Shown here piece after piece: positions 16,554-26,651 of a stretch of 54,725 bases of DNA. The stretch comes from an uncultured Pelagibacteraceae bacterium (lineage in GTDB: Bacteria; Pseudomonadota; Alphaproteobacteria; Pelagibacterales; Pelagibacteraceae). Position 1 is the stretch's first letter. Each line of letters starts with the position of its first letter. A model generated the notes under the pieces. The model had not been told where the DNA came from. It made no database searches and saw only the letters and a program-made list of their open reading frames with translations. Both the position numbers and the translations under genes were made by a program. The stretch spans positions 1-54,725 of the forward strand of contig CACLQJ010000002.1 in the NCBI GenBank assembly GCA_902609065.1, written 5' to 3'.

Positions 16554-17553
16554 ATGGAAATAATAAAACAAGTGATTATAAGTAAAGATACAAAAGTAAA
16601 GCCAATATGGTTAATGAGGCAAGCTGGGAGATATCTGCCTGAGTTCAGGGAAATAAGATTAAAAAATAAGGATTTTATAAAACTTTGCTTAAATGAAAAA
16701 TTAGTACCGGAAATAACACTTCAGCCGTTGAAAAGATTTGATTTAAACGCAGCTATAATTTTTTCAGATATTTTAATGTTGCCATATGGCTTAGGACAAT
16801 CAGTTAAGTTTAAAAAAAGATTTCGGACCTATTTTAGGAGATATAAAAGAAATTAATTTTGATGAAATTAATGAAACAACATTTATTAAAAATCTTAAAC
16901 CAGTTTATAATTCTATGGAGATACTTTCAAATTCATTAAATAAATCTAAAGAAAGTCTTATCGGGTTTATTGGTGCACCTTGGACAATTTTAGTATACAT
17001 GCTCAATCGTCAATCACCAAAAAAAAATTTGTCTAATGATTTAGATGATTTAAATAAAAAAAATTCTATAACTAAAATTATAACTAAATATTCAAAATTA
17101 CATATTAGAGAGCAAGTAAAAAAAGGAGCAACTATTATTCAAATATTTGACAGTTGGGCTGGCCTAGCAAAAAGCAATAACATAAAATCTATAATATATA
17201 ACTGCTCTGCTGATTTAGTAGAATTTACAAAATCACTAGGTGTGCCTGTAATATGTTTCCCAAGGGAATTTAAAGATTATAAAGAATATGTGAAAGAAGT
17301 ATGTCCCAGCGCAATAAATATAGACTATAACGTTGATATTAATTCAATCCAAAAAAATATAGATATTCCTATTCAAGGAGGTTTAAATCCTAAGTATTTA
17401 TTGTATGACAAAGAAACCCTAAAGTCTGAAACTTTGAAAATCTTAAATGTTTTTAAGGACTCACCATATATATTTAATTTAGGTCATGGTGTTCTCCCAC
17501 AAACAGATCCAAATATGGTAGATTACTTAGTAAAAATTGTGAAAGACTATTAA
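16554..17553 (+). pseudogene. hemE: Uroporphyrinogen decarboxylase HemE, frameshifted
   Basis: Residues 1-89 are clear HemE (WLMRQAGRYLPEFREIR at the substrate pocket; AIIFSDILMLPYGLG with the catalytic Asp). Then an A7 run at 16812-16818 shifts the frame, and translation stops at 16856. With one A fewer the frame continues as KFKKDFGPILGDIKEI and joins the rest (IGAPWTILVYML, QIFDSWAGL, CFPREFKDY, IQGGLNP, NLGHGVLPQTDP) to TAA at 17553. The span is 1000 bases, one more than a 332-codon gene plus stop. Everything else looks intact, so a sequencing error, slippage decoding or a very recent mutation are the options. hemH follows directly. Confidence 0.85.
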
Positions 17554-18549
17554 ATGGACAACAATCACCCAAAAGTCAAATTTGGCAAGACAGGAGTGTT
17601 ATTAATAAACTTAGGAACGCCAAACTCAACTAATTGGTGGGATATAAGAAAATACTTAAAAGAATTTTTATCCGATAGAAGAGTCATTGAGGTTAACCCT
17701 TTTATTTGGCAGATAATACTGAATTTATTCATCTTAACGCTTAGACCATCAAAAACAGCAAAGGCATATAAAAAAATATGGATGAAAGAAAAAAACATGT
17801 CTCCTCTTAGATATTTCACTGAAAATCAATCATTAAAACTAAATAAAAAAATTGGAAATGAAAACGTTATTGTAGATTTTGCTATGAGGTACGGTGATCC
17901 AAGTATTAAATCAAAAATTTATGCATTAAAAGAAAACGGATGTGAAAATATAGTCATACTTCCTCTCTATCCTCAGTACGCTGCAGCAACAACAGCGACA
18001 GTTTGTGATGAAGTATATAGGTCTTTATCAAAAATGAGATGGCAACCAAGTTTACAAATAATTCCTCATTATGAGTCTGAGCCAATGTACATCAATGCAA
18101 TATGTAGATCTATAGAGGAAAAAATTAGTAAAATAAAATGGAAACCAGATATAGTTATGGCTTCGTATCATGGTATCCCGAAAAAATATTTTGACAAAGG
18201 CGATCCATACCATTGTTATTGTCATAAAACCACTAGGCTTATCTCAGAAAATATAAAATCTAAAATTCCTATCATGACGACTTTTCAATCAAGATTTGGA
18301 CCACAGGAATGGCTACAACCATATACTGATAAGACATTGGAAAAACTACCGAAAGAAAGTAAGAAAAATATATTAGTTGTCTGTCCGGGTTTTGCTTCAG
18401 ATTGTGTCGAAACTCTTGAAGAGATATCTATGGAGGGAAAAGACAGTTTTATAGAGGCAGGAGGAGAGAATTTTGACTTTGTTCCATGTTTGAACGATAA
18501 TGACGATCATATAACGCTTTTTGAAAATTTAATAAAAAAATATATATAG
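17554..18549 (+). CDS. hemH: Ferrochelatase HemH
   Basis: The 331-residue enzyme has the ferrochelatase landmarks: GVLLINLGTPNS at the start, LSDRRVIE, AMRYGDPSI, LPLYPQYAAATTATV near residue 140, the metal-binding region MASYHGIPKKYFDKGDPYHCYCHKT with catalytic His near 206, FQSRFGPQEWLQPYT, and CPGFASDCVETLEEI with a Glu of the active site. It inserts ferrous iron into protoporphyrin IX. The ATG abuts the hemE stop, implying coupled expression of the heme genes hemE-hemH-hemJ. Confidence 0.95.
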   Translation: MDNNHPKVKFGKTGVLLINLGTPNSTNWWDIRKYLKEFLSDRRVIEVNPFIWQIILNLFILTLRPSKTAKAYKKIWMKEKNMSPLRYFTENQSLKLNKKIGNENVIVDFAMRYGDPSIKSKIYALKENGCENIVILPLYPQYAAATTATVCDEVYRSLSKMRWQPSLQIIPHYESEPMYINAICRSIEEKISKIKWKPDIVMASYHGIPKKYFDKGDPYHCYCHKTTRLISENIKSKIPIMTTFQSRFGPQEWLQPYTDKTLEKLPKESKKNILVVCPGFASDCVETLEEISMEGKDSFIEAGGENFDFVPCLNDNDDHITLFENLIKKYI

Positions 18550-18552
18550 ATT

Positions 18553-18984
18553 ATGGACTCTTACTTAATTTTAAAATCGTTACATCTCATCGCTGTTATT
18601 TCATGGATGGCCGGTCTATTATATCTTCCAAGAATTTATGTATATCACGTTGAGAATATTGAAAATGTGGGCGCTTCTCAAATATTTAAAACAATGGAAA
18701 GAAAGCTTTATTTTTTTATAATGTATCCTGCAATGATACTTTCCTGGATTTTCGCCTTAGTTATGTTTCACAAAAATTCCTCGCTTTTGGGTGCGGGCTG
18801 GATGCACATGAAACTTTTACTAGTAACGTTCCTCACAATTTATCATTTCTATCTAGGGTCGTGTTTGAAAAGATTTAAAAATGATAATAATAACAAAAGT
18901 TCTAAATTTTTCAGAATTGCTAATGAAATACCCACAGTTTTGTTAATATTAATTGTTTTTCTTGCAATTTTAAAGCCTTTCTAG
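18553..18984 (+). CDS. hemJ: Protoporphyrinogen oxidase HemJ
   Basis: The 143-residue four-helix membrane protein begins LILKSLHLIAVISWMAGLLYLPRIYVYH with the conserved heme-ligand His near residue 10 and W/R residues, and carries GAGWMHMKLLLV with a second conserved H/K pair near residue 84. HemJ replaces HemG/HemY in many alphaproteobacteria, oxidising protoporphyrinogen IX upstream of HemH. It lies 3 bases after hemH. The old name YhaH/UPF0093 refers to the same family. rho follows after 59 bases. Confidence 0.9.
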   Translation: MDSYLILKSLHLIAVISWMAGLLYLPRIYVYHVENIENVGASQIFKTMERKLYFFIMYPAMILSWIFALVMFHKNSSLLGAGWMHMKLLLVTFLTIYHFYLGSCLKRFKNDNNNKSSKFFRIANEIPTVLLILIVFLAILKPF

Positions 18985-19043
18985 GGTTGAAAAATTAAGA
19001 ACTGTATATATATTAAATATATCTAACAAAATTACCCTACATT

Positions 19044-20315
19044 ATGAATATACAAGAACTTAAAAGTAAATCATCTGAAAGTCTTATTTCTGAAGCAGAA
19101 AAACTCGGGATAGAAAACGCTAGCACTTTAAGAAGGCAAGAAATTTACTTTGCAATTTTAAAAAAGCTCGCCGAGAAAGGTGAGGAAATTACCGCAGGAG
19201 GTGTTTTGCAATTATTACAAGACGGCTTTGGTTTCCTTAGAGCAATGGAGTCAAATTACTTACCTGGTGCCGATGATATTTATGTAAGTCCGAGCCAGAT
19301 AAGAAGGTTTGGGTTAAGGACTGGTGACACGGTAGAGGGACCGATCAGAGCTCCAAAAGAAGGAGAAAGATACTTTGCTCTATTGCAAGTAAGTAATATT
19401 AATTTCGGAGCGCCAGAAAACGTTAGACACAAGATTGCATTTGATAACTTGACACCATTATATCCAAATAAGCAATTAATTATGGAGGTAGAAACTACTA
19501 AAATAGAGAAAAAACCTGATTTAACACCAAGGCTCATCGATCTAGTTAGTCCTATAGGAAAGGGACAAAGATCTTTAATAATATCACCACCCAAAGCAGG
19601 TAAAACGATGATACTACAAAGTATCGCAAACTCTATTACTGCCAATCATCCAGAATGTTACTTGATGGTACTGCTCATTGACGAAAGACCAGAAGAAGTA
19701 ACAGACATGCAAAGAACAGTGAAAGGTGAAGTAATAAGTTCAACGTTCGATGAACCTGCCCAAAGACATGTGGCCGTTGCTGAGATGGTTATTGAAAAAG
19801 CAAAGAGACTAACAGAACACAAAAAAGACGTTGTTATATTATTAGACTCCATCACTAGACTTGGCAGAGCATACAATGCAGTGGTTCCTAGCTCAGGAAA
19901 AGTTTTGACTGGAGGTGTAGACGCGAATGCTCTTCAAAGACCAAAAAGATTTTTTGGGGCAGCTAGGAATATAGAGGAAGGCGGATCTTTAACAATCATT
20001 GCAACAGCTCTTATTGACACTGGTAGCCGAATGGATGAGGTAATTTTTGAAGAGTTTAAAGGAACGGGAAACAGCGAAACTATACTCGATAGAAAAATTT
20101 CAGAGAAGAGAATATACCCCGCAATGGATATTACAAAATCAGGCACCAGACGAGAAGAGTTACTTTTTAGCAAAAATGACTTGCAAAAAATGAATGTCCT
20201 TAGAAGAATTATTGCCCCCATGGGCTCAATGGATGCTGTTGAATTTATAAACTCAAAATTAAAAAATACAAAGAATAACGCCGAGTTTTTTAACTCAATG
20301 AACAAGCCTGCCTAA
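19044..20315 (+). CDS. rho: Transcription termination factor Rho
   Basis: The 423-residue hexameric helicase has the N-terminal RNA-binding cold-shock-like domain ([31 protein letters not shown]), the P-loop [12 protein letters not shown] near residue 180, the [15 protein letters not shown] segment, Walker [17 protein letters not shown] and the Q-loop/R-loop near 285. With so many convergent genes lacking room for hairpin terminators in this window, Rho is likely to do much of the termination. It is preceded by a short gap with its own promoter room and placed after hemJ as in many alphaproteobacteria. Confidence 0.97.
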   Translation: MNIQELKSKSSESLISEAEKLGIENASTLRRQEIYFAILKKLAEKGEEITAGGVLQLLQDGFGFLRAMESNYLPGADDIYVSPSQIRRFGLRTGDTVEGPIRAPKEGERYFALLQVSNINFGAPENVRHKIAFDNLTPLYPNKQLIMEVETTKIEKKPDLTPRLIDLVSPIGKGQRSLIISPPKAGKTMILQSIANSITANHPECYLMVLLIDERPEEVTDMQRTVKGEVISSTFDEPAQRHVAVAEMVIEKAKRLTEHKKDVVILLDSITRLGRAYNAVVPSSGKVLTGGVDANALQRPKRFFGAARNIEEGGSLTIIATALIDTGSRMDEVIFEEFKGTGNSETILDRKISEKRIYPAMDITKSGTRREELLFSKNDLQKMNVLRRIIAPMGSMDAVEFINSKLKNTKNNAEFFNSMNKPA

Positions 20316-20356
20316 ATTTATTTTGTAATTTATTCTATTGTAAATAAAGTGTTTAA

Positions 20357-21904
20357 ATGGATTTAAACAAAGAAATACGAAAAATTCAGAATAATATTCA
20401 AGCTAAAAATATTGATCTTGCAATTGCCCAGTGTAATAAGTTGATTAAAAAATTTCCTAACAACTCTTTCTTGCATAACCTCGGTGGACTCGCACTTCAA
20501 CAATTTAAAAAAATAAAATTGTCTGTTAAATACTTTCAAAAAGCTATTGATTTAGATCCAAAAAACCTCGCTGCAAAAAATAATTTAGCTAATTCCCTAA
20601 AGGTTCTAGGCAAACTGGATCTAGCTGAAAGGCTATATAATGATATTTTAAAAGTTAATCCAAATAGTGCTAAGTGTTTAAATAATTATGGTAATTTAAA
20701 GCAACAGTTTAATGACTATGAGGCGGCCATCGAATTATATAATAAAGCTGTAGACCAGGATCCAAAAAACACAACTATATTACTAAGTCTGGCAAGTGCT
20801 CTCCAGGGTGTTGGCAATTTTGTTAAGGCTAAAGAAGTTGTAAATAAAATAACAAATATTAACCCAAATATGATGTCAGCTCACAAGTTACTTAGTGGAC
20901 TACTAAATTATGCAAATGATGAAACTCACTTAAAAGATATGTTAGAGCTCTTAAAGCAAAAAAATCTTACAGATAGCCAAAAAATTGATTTGTATTTTGC
21001 AATCGCAAAAGCGTACGAGGACTTAAAATTTTTTGATAAATCATTTGATTATCTAAGAATAGCGAATGAAATAAAAAACTTGTCTATTGACTTTGATTTT
21101 AATCAAGAGATAAAAAAATTTGAAGCCATAAAGGCTGCTTTTAACAATGTGGATTTCAACATTGTAATTAATAAGAGAAGAAATACCGATATAATTTTCA
21201 TTTGTGGAATGCCAAGATCAGGGACCACATTAGTAGAACAAATTATCGCTTCACATAAAAAAGTGTCTGGCGCGGGTGAGTTAATATATCTTCAAAAATC
21301 AATTGAAAAAAATTTCTTTGTTAATGAAATTCTTAATGAACAAATAGTTAAAGAGGATATATTTGCTGAGAGAACTAAATTGAATGATGATTATTATGAG
21401 TTATTAAATTTGCATAATATGAACACTAATTATGTAACAGATAAAGCACCACAAAACTTTAGATGGATTGGTTTTATAAAAATATTTTTTCCAAAAGCTA
21501 AAATTATTCATTGTACAAGAAATCCTAAAGATATTTGTTTATCGATATTTAAAAATAGCTTTGCATCTGGAGATATGAACTGGAGCTATACACAAGAAAA
21601 CATTGCCAATTATTATAATTTGTACAAAGATTATATGATGTTTTGGAATGAAAAAATAAGAGATAGTATTTATGAAATAAATTATGAAAAGTTAATAATC
21701 GACAAGGATAATCAGATTAGGGAACTTTTAAATTTTTGCAATCTTGAATTTGATCCAGCTTGTCTTAATCATCATAAGAAAACAAAAACCCCAATTAAGA
21801 CTGTTAGTGTCGCGCAGGCTAGAAAACCAATATATTCTTCATCGGTAGACAAAAGTAAAATGTATGAAAAAAATCTAAGCAAAATGTTTTCTATGCTAGA
21901 ATAG
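20357..21904 (+). CDS. TPR-repeat sulfotransferase
   Basis: The 515-residue protein has TPR repeats in about residues 10-235 (repeating patterns such as A..YFQKAIDLDPKN, NNYGNLKQQFNDYEAAIELYNKAVDQDPKN) and a C-terminal sulfotransferase domain: IIFICGMPRSGTTLVEQIIASH (PAPS 5'-phosphosulfate loop, near residue 280), APQNFRWIGFI, and IIHCTRNPKDICLSIF (3'-phosphate loop with Arg and Ser). It would transfer sulfate from PAPS, with the TPR part probably selecting a protein or glycan acceptor; the acceptor is unknown. No membrane anchor is visible. The gene interrupts the rho-mnmE neighbourhood and may have been inserted there. Confidence 0.85.
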   Translation: MDLNKEIRKIQNNIQAKNIDLAIAQCNKLIKKFPNNSFLHNLGGLALQQFKKIKLSVKYFQKAIDLDPKNLAAKNNLANSLKVLGKLDLAERLYNDILKVNPNSAKCLNNYGNLKQQFNDYEAAIELYNKAVDQDPKNTTILLSLASALQGVGNFVKAKEVVNKITNINPNMMSAHKLLSGLLNYANDETHLKDMLELLKQKNLTDSQKIDLYFAIAKAYEDLKFFDKSFDYLRIANEIKNLSIDFDFNQEIKKFEAIKAAFNNVDFNIVINKRRNTDIIFICGMPRSGTTLVEQIIASHKKVSGAGELIYLQKSIEKNFFVNEILNEQIVKEDIFAERTKLNDDYYELLNLHNMNTNYVTDKAPQNFRWIGFIKIFFPKAKIIHCTRNPKDICLSIFKNSFASGDMNWSYTQENIANYYNLYKDYMMFWNEKIRDSIYEINYEKLIIDKDNQIRELLNFCNLEFDPACLNHHKKTKTPIKTVSVAQARKPIYSSSVDKSKMYEKNLSKMFSMLE

Positions 21905-21931
21905 TCTTATTATTTATAATATTTTATTTTT

Positions 21932-23266
21932 ATGACAATATACGCACTGTCCTCTGGCCCAGGATTATCTGGATTAGCTGTCATTAGAATATCAGGAAAT
22001 AGTTGTCTTAATATTTTAAAAACAATGACTAATGATAAAATCCCTATCCCTAGAGTAGCCACTTTAAGAAAAATAAACAAAATTGACACTGGCGAAACTA
22101 TAGATCGAGGTATTATATTATGGTTTCCTGGTCCTGAAAGCTACACAGGTGAGGATCTTCTGGAATTTCATATTCATGGAAGCCTAGCAGTAATTAGTGA
22201 AATACAGACTACATTATCAAAATTTGAGAATTGTAGAATGGCAGAACCTGGAGAATTCACAAAATTAGCCTTTCAAAATGGAAAAATAAACTTGCTAGAA
22301 GCTGAGAGTATCGGAGATTTGATTTCTGCTGAGACTGAGATTCAAAGAAGACAAGCAATTGATGTTATGTCTGGTTTCCAAGGAAAAAAATTTGAAAGTT
22401 GGAGATCAAAATTAATTAAAATATTATCAAATTTGGAAGCTAAAATAGATTTTCCCGAGGAAGATTTACCAAAGGATATTTTAAAAGAAATTCAGAAAAC
22501 TTCTAATGACGTAAAAAATGAGATTAAAAAAGCTCTAGACGATCAAAGAGTGGGTGAAAGGATAAGAGAGGGATTTAAAATAGCTATACTAGGACCAACC
22601 AATGCAGGAAAATCTTCATTGTTAAATTATTTATCTAAAAGAGAAGTAGCAATCGTATCTGAAACTGCAGGAACTACAAGAGATGTAATTGAAACACATC
22701 TTAATATAGATGGATACCCAGTTATAATGTCAGACACAGCTGGTATAAGAGATGCAAAAGATGAAATAGAAAAAAAAGGTGTTAAACTTGCCTTAAATAA
22801 AGCTGAAAATGCAGATTTAAATATTGTAGTTATAGAGCCAAAAAGTGCCTATTTTACTGGAGTTTTGAAGGGCCTAGTAAACTCTGAAAAAACTATTTTA
22901 ATAGTAAACAAATCAGATTTGGGAATAAAAAATATAGAAGATGAATTAAATAAATTTAATCCAATATATATCTCTATAAAAAAAGAGATAAATGTTGACA
23001 AATTAATTTCAGAGATAAGAAATAAATTAAAAAATAAGTTTGTTACAACAGATGATACGGTAATTACTCGTGAAAGGCATAGACAACATTTAATTCAATG
23101 TTATGAAAATTTAGAAAATTTTGAAAATAAAAAAAAAGAAGAGGAATTCGATAAAGCTGCTGAAGATCTAAGACTGGCTATAAGACACCTAGGAATGATA
23201 GTGGGTAAAGTAGATGTAGAGGAGATATTAGGCTCGATTTTTAATGATTTTTGCATAGGTAAATAA
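21932..23266 (+). CDS. mnmE: tRNA modification GTPase MnmE (TrmE)
   Basis: The 444-residue protein shows all three parts of MnmE: N-terminal tetrahydrofolate-binding domain (TIYALSSGPGLSGLAVIRISG, then FPGPESYTGEDLLEFHIHG), a G domain with P-loop GPTNAGKSSLLN near residue 220, DTAGIRD, and NKSD, and the C-terminal tail FCIGK with the conserved C-x-G-K. With MnmG it installs the carboxymethylaminomethyl group on wobble uridine 34. The start is ATG at 21932. mnmG follows after 76 bases. Confidence 0.96.
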   Translation: MTIYALSSGPGLSGLAVIRISGNSCLNILKTMTNDKIPIPRVATLRKINKIDTGETIDRGIILWFPGPESYTGEDLLEFHIHGSLAVISEIQTTLSKFENCRMAEPGEFTKLAFQNGKINLLEAESIGDLISAETEIQRRQAIDVMSGFQGKKFESWRSKLIKILSNLEAKIDFPEEDLPKDILKEIQKTSNDVKNEIKKALDDQRVGERIREGFKIAILGPTNAGKSSLLNYLSKREVAIVSETAGTTRDVIETHLNIDGYPVIMSDTAGIRDAKDEIEKKGVKLALNKAENADLNIVVIEPKSAYFTGVLKGLVNSEKTILIVNKSDLGIKNIEDELNKFNPIYISIKKEINVDKLISEIRNKLKNKFVTTDDTVITRERHRQHLIQCYENLENFENKKKEEEFDKAAEDLRLAIRHLGMIVGKVDVEEILGSIFNDFCIGK

Positions 23267-23342
23267 TTTTTAAAAATTAAGGATTTTTAGAATAATTCTA
23301 CTGTTCTCTTGTAAAATTTAAGATCGATAATAAATTACTTAT

Positions 23343-25214
23343 ATGAAAAATAACATATCATTTGACGTAGTAGTTATTGGTGGAGGGCATGCCGGTTGTG
23401 AAGCTGCATCAGCTTCAGCAAGACTTGGCGTTAATACAGCATTATTTACTCATAAGTTTGATACAATTGGAGAGATGTCTTGCAATCCTGCAATAGGTGG
23501 TCTCGGCAAAGGTCATCTAGTTAGAGAAATAGATGCTCTAGATGGTGTTATGGGGGAGGTAGCTGATAAATCTGGTATTCAATTTAGGCTACTTAATAGA
23601 AGTAGGGGGCCGGCTGTAAGAGGACCCCGAACTCAAAGTGATAGATCTCTATATAAAAAATATATGCAAGAAAAACTCTTAAATCATTGTAATTTATGTA
23701 TTTTTTCTGATCCTGTAATTAAATTCATTTTTAATAAAAATGAGATAAATGGCTTAATAACACTCTCTGGTAAAGAAGTAAGATCTTCCAAGATAATTCT
23801 AACAACTGGCACTTTTTTAAATGGTCTTATACATATAGGTGATGAAAATACACCAGCAGGTAGATACGATGAAAAACCAACCACGGGTTTAAGTGAGCAG
23901 TTAAAAAAATATCAATTTAAAATCGGACGACTCAAAACTGGAACACCACCCAGACTTGATGCAAGAACGATTAATTTTGAAAATTTAGAAGAACAAAAAG
24001 CAGATGATGATCCATATTTTTTTTCGTTCTTAACTTCAAAAATTATTAACAAACAAGTTTCGTGTCGTATGACTTATACTAACGAACTGGTTCATAAAAT
24101 AATTTCTAAAAATATTAATCGGAGTGCAATGTATTCCGGAAACATAAAAGGAGTTGGTCCAAGATACTGTCCATCTATAGAGGATAAAGTAATAAAATTT
24201 TCTGATAAGCAAAGACACCAAATATTCTTAGAGCCAGAGGGTCTAAACGATAATACTATTTATCCAAATGGTATTTCAACATCTCTTCCTGCTGATGTAC
24301 AATCTGAAATATGTAGTAAAATCAAAGGTTTAGAGAATGTAATTATAACTAGACCTGGTTACGCCATAGAATATGATTTTATTGACCCAAGAGAGCTATT
24401 TTTAACTTTAGAGACAAAAAAAATTAAAAATTTGTATTTAGCCGGTCAAATTAACGGCACGACGGGTTATGAAGAAGCAGCTGCCCAAGGATTGATTGCT
24501 GGGACAAACGCGGCTTTGTCCTTTAAAAAAGAGGAACCATTTATATTAGACCGATCTGAGGCTTATATTGGAGTAATGATCGATGATTTAGTAACAAAAG
24601 GGGTTGCCGAGCCTTACAGAATGTTTACATCAAGGGCAGAGTACAGATTATCTTTAAGAGCAGATAATGCCGATTTAAGATTAACAGAAAAAGGGATAAA
24701 TTTAGGAATTGTAGAAAAAAGGAGGAAAGAAATATACTTAGAAAAAAACAAAAAACTATCCGAGATTCAAAAAAAAATGGATAAATTAATAATTTCGCCA
24801 ACAAAAGTAGAAAAATATGGAGTAAATATAGCAAAAGATGGAGTAAGTCGAAGTGCCACTCAAATTCTCACTCAAATATCGGTAAACATGAGTAAAATCA
24901 GGCAAATTTGGCCTGAAATACAGTATGTTTCACGTGAAATCGATGAACAAGTCGAAATTAACTCCCATTATAAAGGTTATTTAAAAAAACAGAATGCAGA
25001 TATTTTGGCATTTAAAAGGGATGAAAACCTAATAATACCTGAAAATTTGAATTATGACCAATTTTCAGGACTTTCAAATGAAATTAAATCAAAATTTAAA
25101 AAAATTAAACCAAAAACAATGGGACAAGCACTGAGAATTGATGGAGTAACACCTGCAGCAGTTTATATTTTGTTGTCTCACCTTAAAAGAAAGTCTATTA
25201 AGCATATAGCTTGA
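23343..25214 (+). CDS. mnmG: tRNA U34 modification enzyme MnmG (GidA)
   Basis: The 623-residue flavoprotein begins with the FAD loop [13 protein letters not shown], has [35 protein letters not shown] near residue 150, [11 protein letters not shown], and the late [20 protein letters not shown], with the C-terminal helical tRNA/MnmE-binding region. It is the partner of MnmE. Its TGA at 25212-25214 overlaps the TTG start of rsmG. A near-match to parS is embedded in codons for YVSREIDEQ (24926-24941), where other MnmG proteins have no conserved VSRE, consistent with selection on DNA. Confidence 0.96.
   Translation: MKNNISFDVVVIGGGHAGCEAASASARLGVNTALFTHKFDTIGEMSCNPAIGGLGKGHLVREIDALDGVMGEVADKSGIQFRLLNRSRGPAVRGPRTQSDRSLYKKYMQEKLLNHCNLCIFSDPVIKFIFNKNEINGLITLSGKEVRSSKIILTTGTFLNGLIHIGDENTPAGRYDEKPTTGLSEQLKKYQFKIGRLKTGTPPRLDARTINFENLEEQKADDDPYFFSFLTSKIINKQVSCRMTYTNELVHKIISKNINRSAMYSGNIKGVGPRYCPSIEDKVIKFSDKQRHQIFLEPEGLNDNTIYPNGISTSLPADVQSEICSKIKGLENVIITRPGYAIEYDFIDPRELFLTLETKKIKNLYLAGQINGTTGYEEAAAQGLIAGTNAALSFKKEEPFILDRSEAYIGVMIDDLVTKGVAEPYRMFTSRAEYRLSLRADNADLRLTEKGINLGIVEKRRKEIYLEKNKKLSEIQKKMDKLIISPTKVEKYGVNIAKDGVSRSATQILTQISVNMSKIRQIWPEIQYVSREIDEQVEINSHYKGYLKKQNADILAFKRDENLIIPENLNYDQFSGLSNEIKSKFKKIKPKTMGQALRIDGVTPAAVYILLSHLKRKSIKHIA
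24926..24941. promoter_or_regulatory. parS: Second parS-like ParB-binding site
   Basis: TGTTTCACGTGAAATC matches the 16-bp parS consensus at 14 positions; only the last two differ. The palindromic TTTCACGTGAAA core is complete. It lies within mnmG, 335 bases before the perfect parS in rsmG, and would be a weaker ParB nucleation site. Confidence 0.65.
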
Positions 25215-25858
25215 TTGATTCGCAAATTATAAAAAAATGTTTAAAAAATATTGGACACGATGTTTCACGTGAAACATCGAGGGAATTGGAGATGTTCAGT
25301 TCCTCGATATTGCTAAAAAATTCAGAGATAAATCTAATCAGTAAAAGTAGCGAAAAAGACATAATTAACAGGCATATATTAGATAGTGCTCAAATAATTG
25401 ATTATGTTGACAAAAATGACATAATAATATGCACAGATTTAGGTTCAGGCGCCGGACTTCCTGGGATAGTCATTGGTATTCTAATGAAATCTAGGAACCC
25501 ATTATTTAAATTAATTTTTTACGAAAAGAGTTTTCATAAAAGCAATTTTTTAGAAAAAATGAACGAGAAATTTAAATTGAATGCTGAAGTTTATCAAAAA
25601 AATATCTTCGAAGAAAAAAATATACAAACGGATATAATAATTTCAAGAGCATTTAAGCCATTACCAATAATTTTTGAACTGGCAACTAAAAATTTTAAAA
25701 AGTTTAAATATATAATTTTATTCTTAGGCAAAAGTGGGAATAAAATTTTAGAAGAAGCTAGAAGAGAATGGATTTTTAAATATGAAAAAAAGAAAAGTTT
25801 AACTAACAAAGAGTCATTAATAATTAAAATTTTTAATCTCAGGAAAAAAAATGCATAA
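25211..25858 (+). CDS. rsmG: 16S rRNA (guanine-527-N7) methyltransferase RsmG (GidB)
   Basis: The 215-residue SAM-dependent Rossmann methyltransferase contains [44 protein letters not shown] (SAM-binding motif I, about residues 75-90), [12 protein letters not shown] and ISRAFKPL, the usual RsmG order. It methylates G527 of 16S rRNA. The start is TTG at 25211, overlapping the mnmG stop by 3 bases and giving translational coupling. The 3' end overlaps parA by 8 bases. Codons for VSRET near residue 18 contain the perfect parS; the same short motif is embedded in many alphaproteobacterial GidB proteins for the same reason. Confidence 0.93.
   Translation: MIDSQIIKKCLKNIGHDVSRETSRELEMFSSSILLKNSEINLISKSSEKDIINRHILDSAQIIDYVDKNDIIICTDLGSGAGLPGIVIGILMKSRNPLFKLIFYEKSFHKSNFLEKMNEKFKLNAEVYQKNIFEEKNIQTDIIISRAFKPLPIIFELATKNFKKFKYIILFLGKSGNKILEEARREWIFKYEKKKSLTNKESLIIKIFNLRKKNA
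25261..25276. promoter_or_regulatory. parS: parS centromere site
   Basis: TGTTTCACGTGAAACA is a perfect 16-bp palindromic parS, where ParB loads as a CTP-dependent clamp. It lies inside rsmG, 590 bases before parA and about 8.7 kb from the proposed oriC, similar to the oriC-parS spacing known in Caulobacter. Confidence 0.95.
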
Positions 25859-26651
25859 TAAAATTATTTCGATTATAAATCAAAAGGGTGGTGTAGGAAA
25901 AACAACAACAGTTATTAATTTAGCTGCTGGACTCTCAATGAAAGGAAAAAAAATTCTTGTTATTGACCTAGATCCACAAGGAAATGCAACAACTGGATTA
26001 GGTTTGTCTAATATTGAAAATTCCAATCAAACAATTTACTCAGTTTTGAACGGTACAAAAAAAATTTCTGAGGCAATCCAAAAAACTAAAATGGAAAATC
26101 TTGATTTAGTAACTTCAAATGTAGATTTGTCAGGATTAGAAGTTGAGACTGCAGGGGATAGTCGTAGAGCCTTTAAATTAAAAGATGAATTAGCCTCAAT
26201 TTTAAATGATTCTAGAGCAATTTATGATTATATACTTATTGATTGTCCTCCATCGTTAAGTCTTTTAACAATTATGGCACTAGTAACATCTAATTCATTG
26301 ATTGTGCCTTTACAAACAGAATTCTTTGCCCTTGAAGGATTAACTCAGCTTATGAAAACAATCGAGAGAATTAAATCTAATTTAAACCCACCTTTAGAGA
26401 TTAAAGGAATACTCCTAACAATGTATGATAAAAGAAATAAGCTTTCCATTGAGGTTGAACAAGAAGCTAGAAATTTTTTTAGAGAAAAAGTTTATAAAAC
26501 TATAGTTCCAAGAAATGTTAGACTATCAGAGGCACCCTCTCATGGTGTTCCTGTATTAATATATGACAAGGCTTGTCCTGGAAGTAAAGCATACTTTAGT
26601 TTAGCAGATGAGTTTTTAAATAAAGACAAATTAGTTGAGAGTGCTGCATGA
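25851..26651 (+). CDS. parA: Chromosome partitioning ATPase ParA (Soj)
   Basis: The 266-residue deviant-Walker ATPase begins KIISIINQKGGVGKTTTVINLA (signature Lys and P-loop, residues 4-20), with VIDLDPQGNATTGLG, IDCPPSLSLLT near 130, LTMYDKRNKLSIEVEQEA and VPRNVRLSEAPSHG. It is a typical chromosomal ParA without the N-terminal HTH of plasmid types. It moves ParB-parS complexes toward the pole by binding the nucleoid in its ATP form. It overlaps rsmG by 8 bases and parB by 4, so all are likely co-expressed. Confidence 0.97.
   Translation: MHNKIISIINQKGGVGKTTTVINLAAGLSMKGKKILVIDLDPQGNATTGLGLSNIENSNQTIYSVLNGTKKISEAIQKTKMENLDLVTSNVDLSGLEVETAGDSRRAFKLKDELASILNDSRAIYDYILIDCPPSLSLLTIMALVTSNSLIVPLQTEFFALEGLTQLMKTIERIKSNLNPPLEIKGILLTMYDKRNKLSIEVEQEARNFFREKVYKTIVPRNVRLSEAPSHGVPVLIYDKACPGSKAYFSLADEFLNKDKLVESAA

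Noticed and set aside
23267..23342. RNA gene or hairpin between mnmE and mnmG
   Set aside because: The 76 bases are too AT-rich, and the short repeats (AGAATAATTCT) form no tRNA-like or stable structure.
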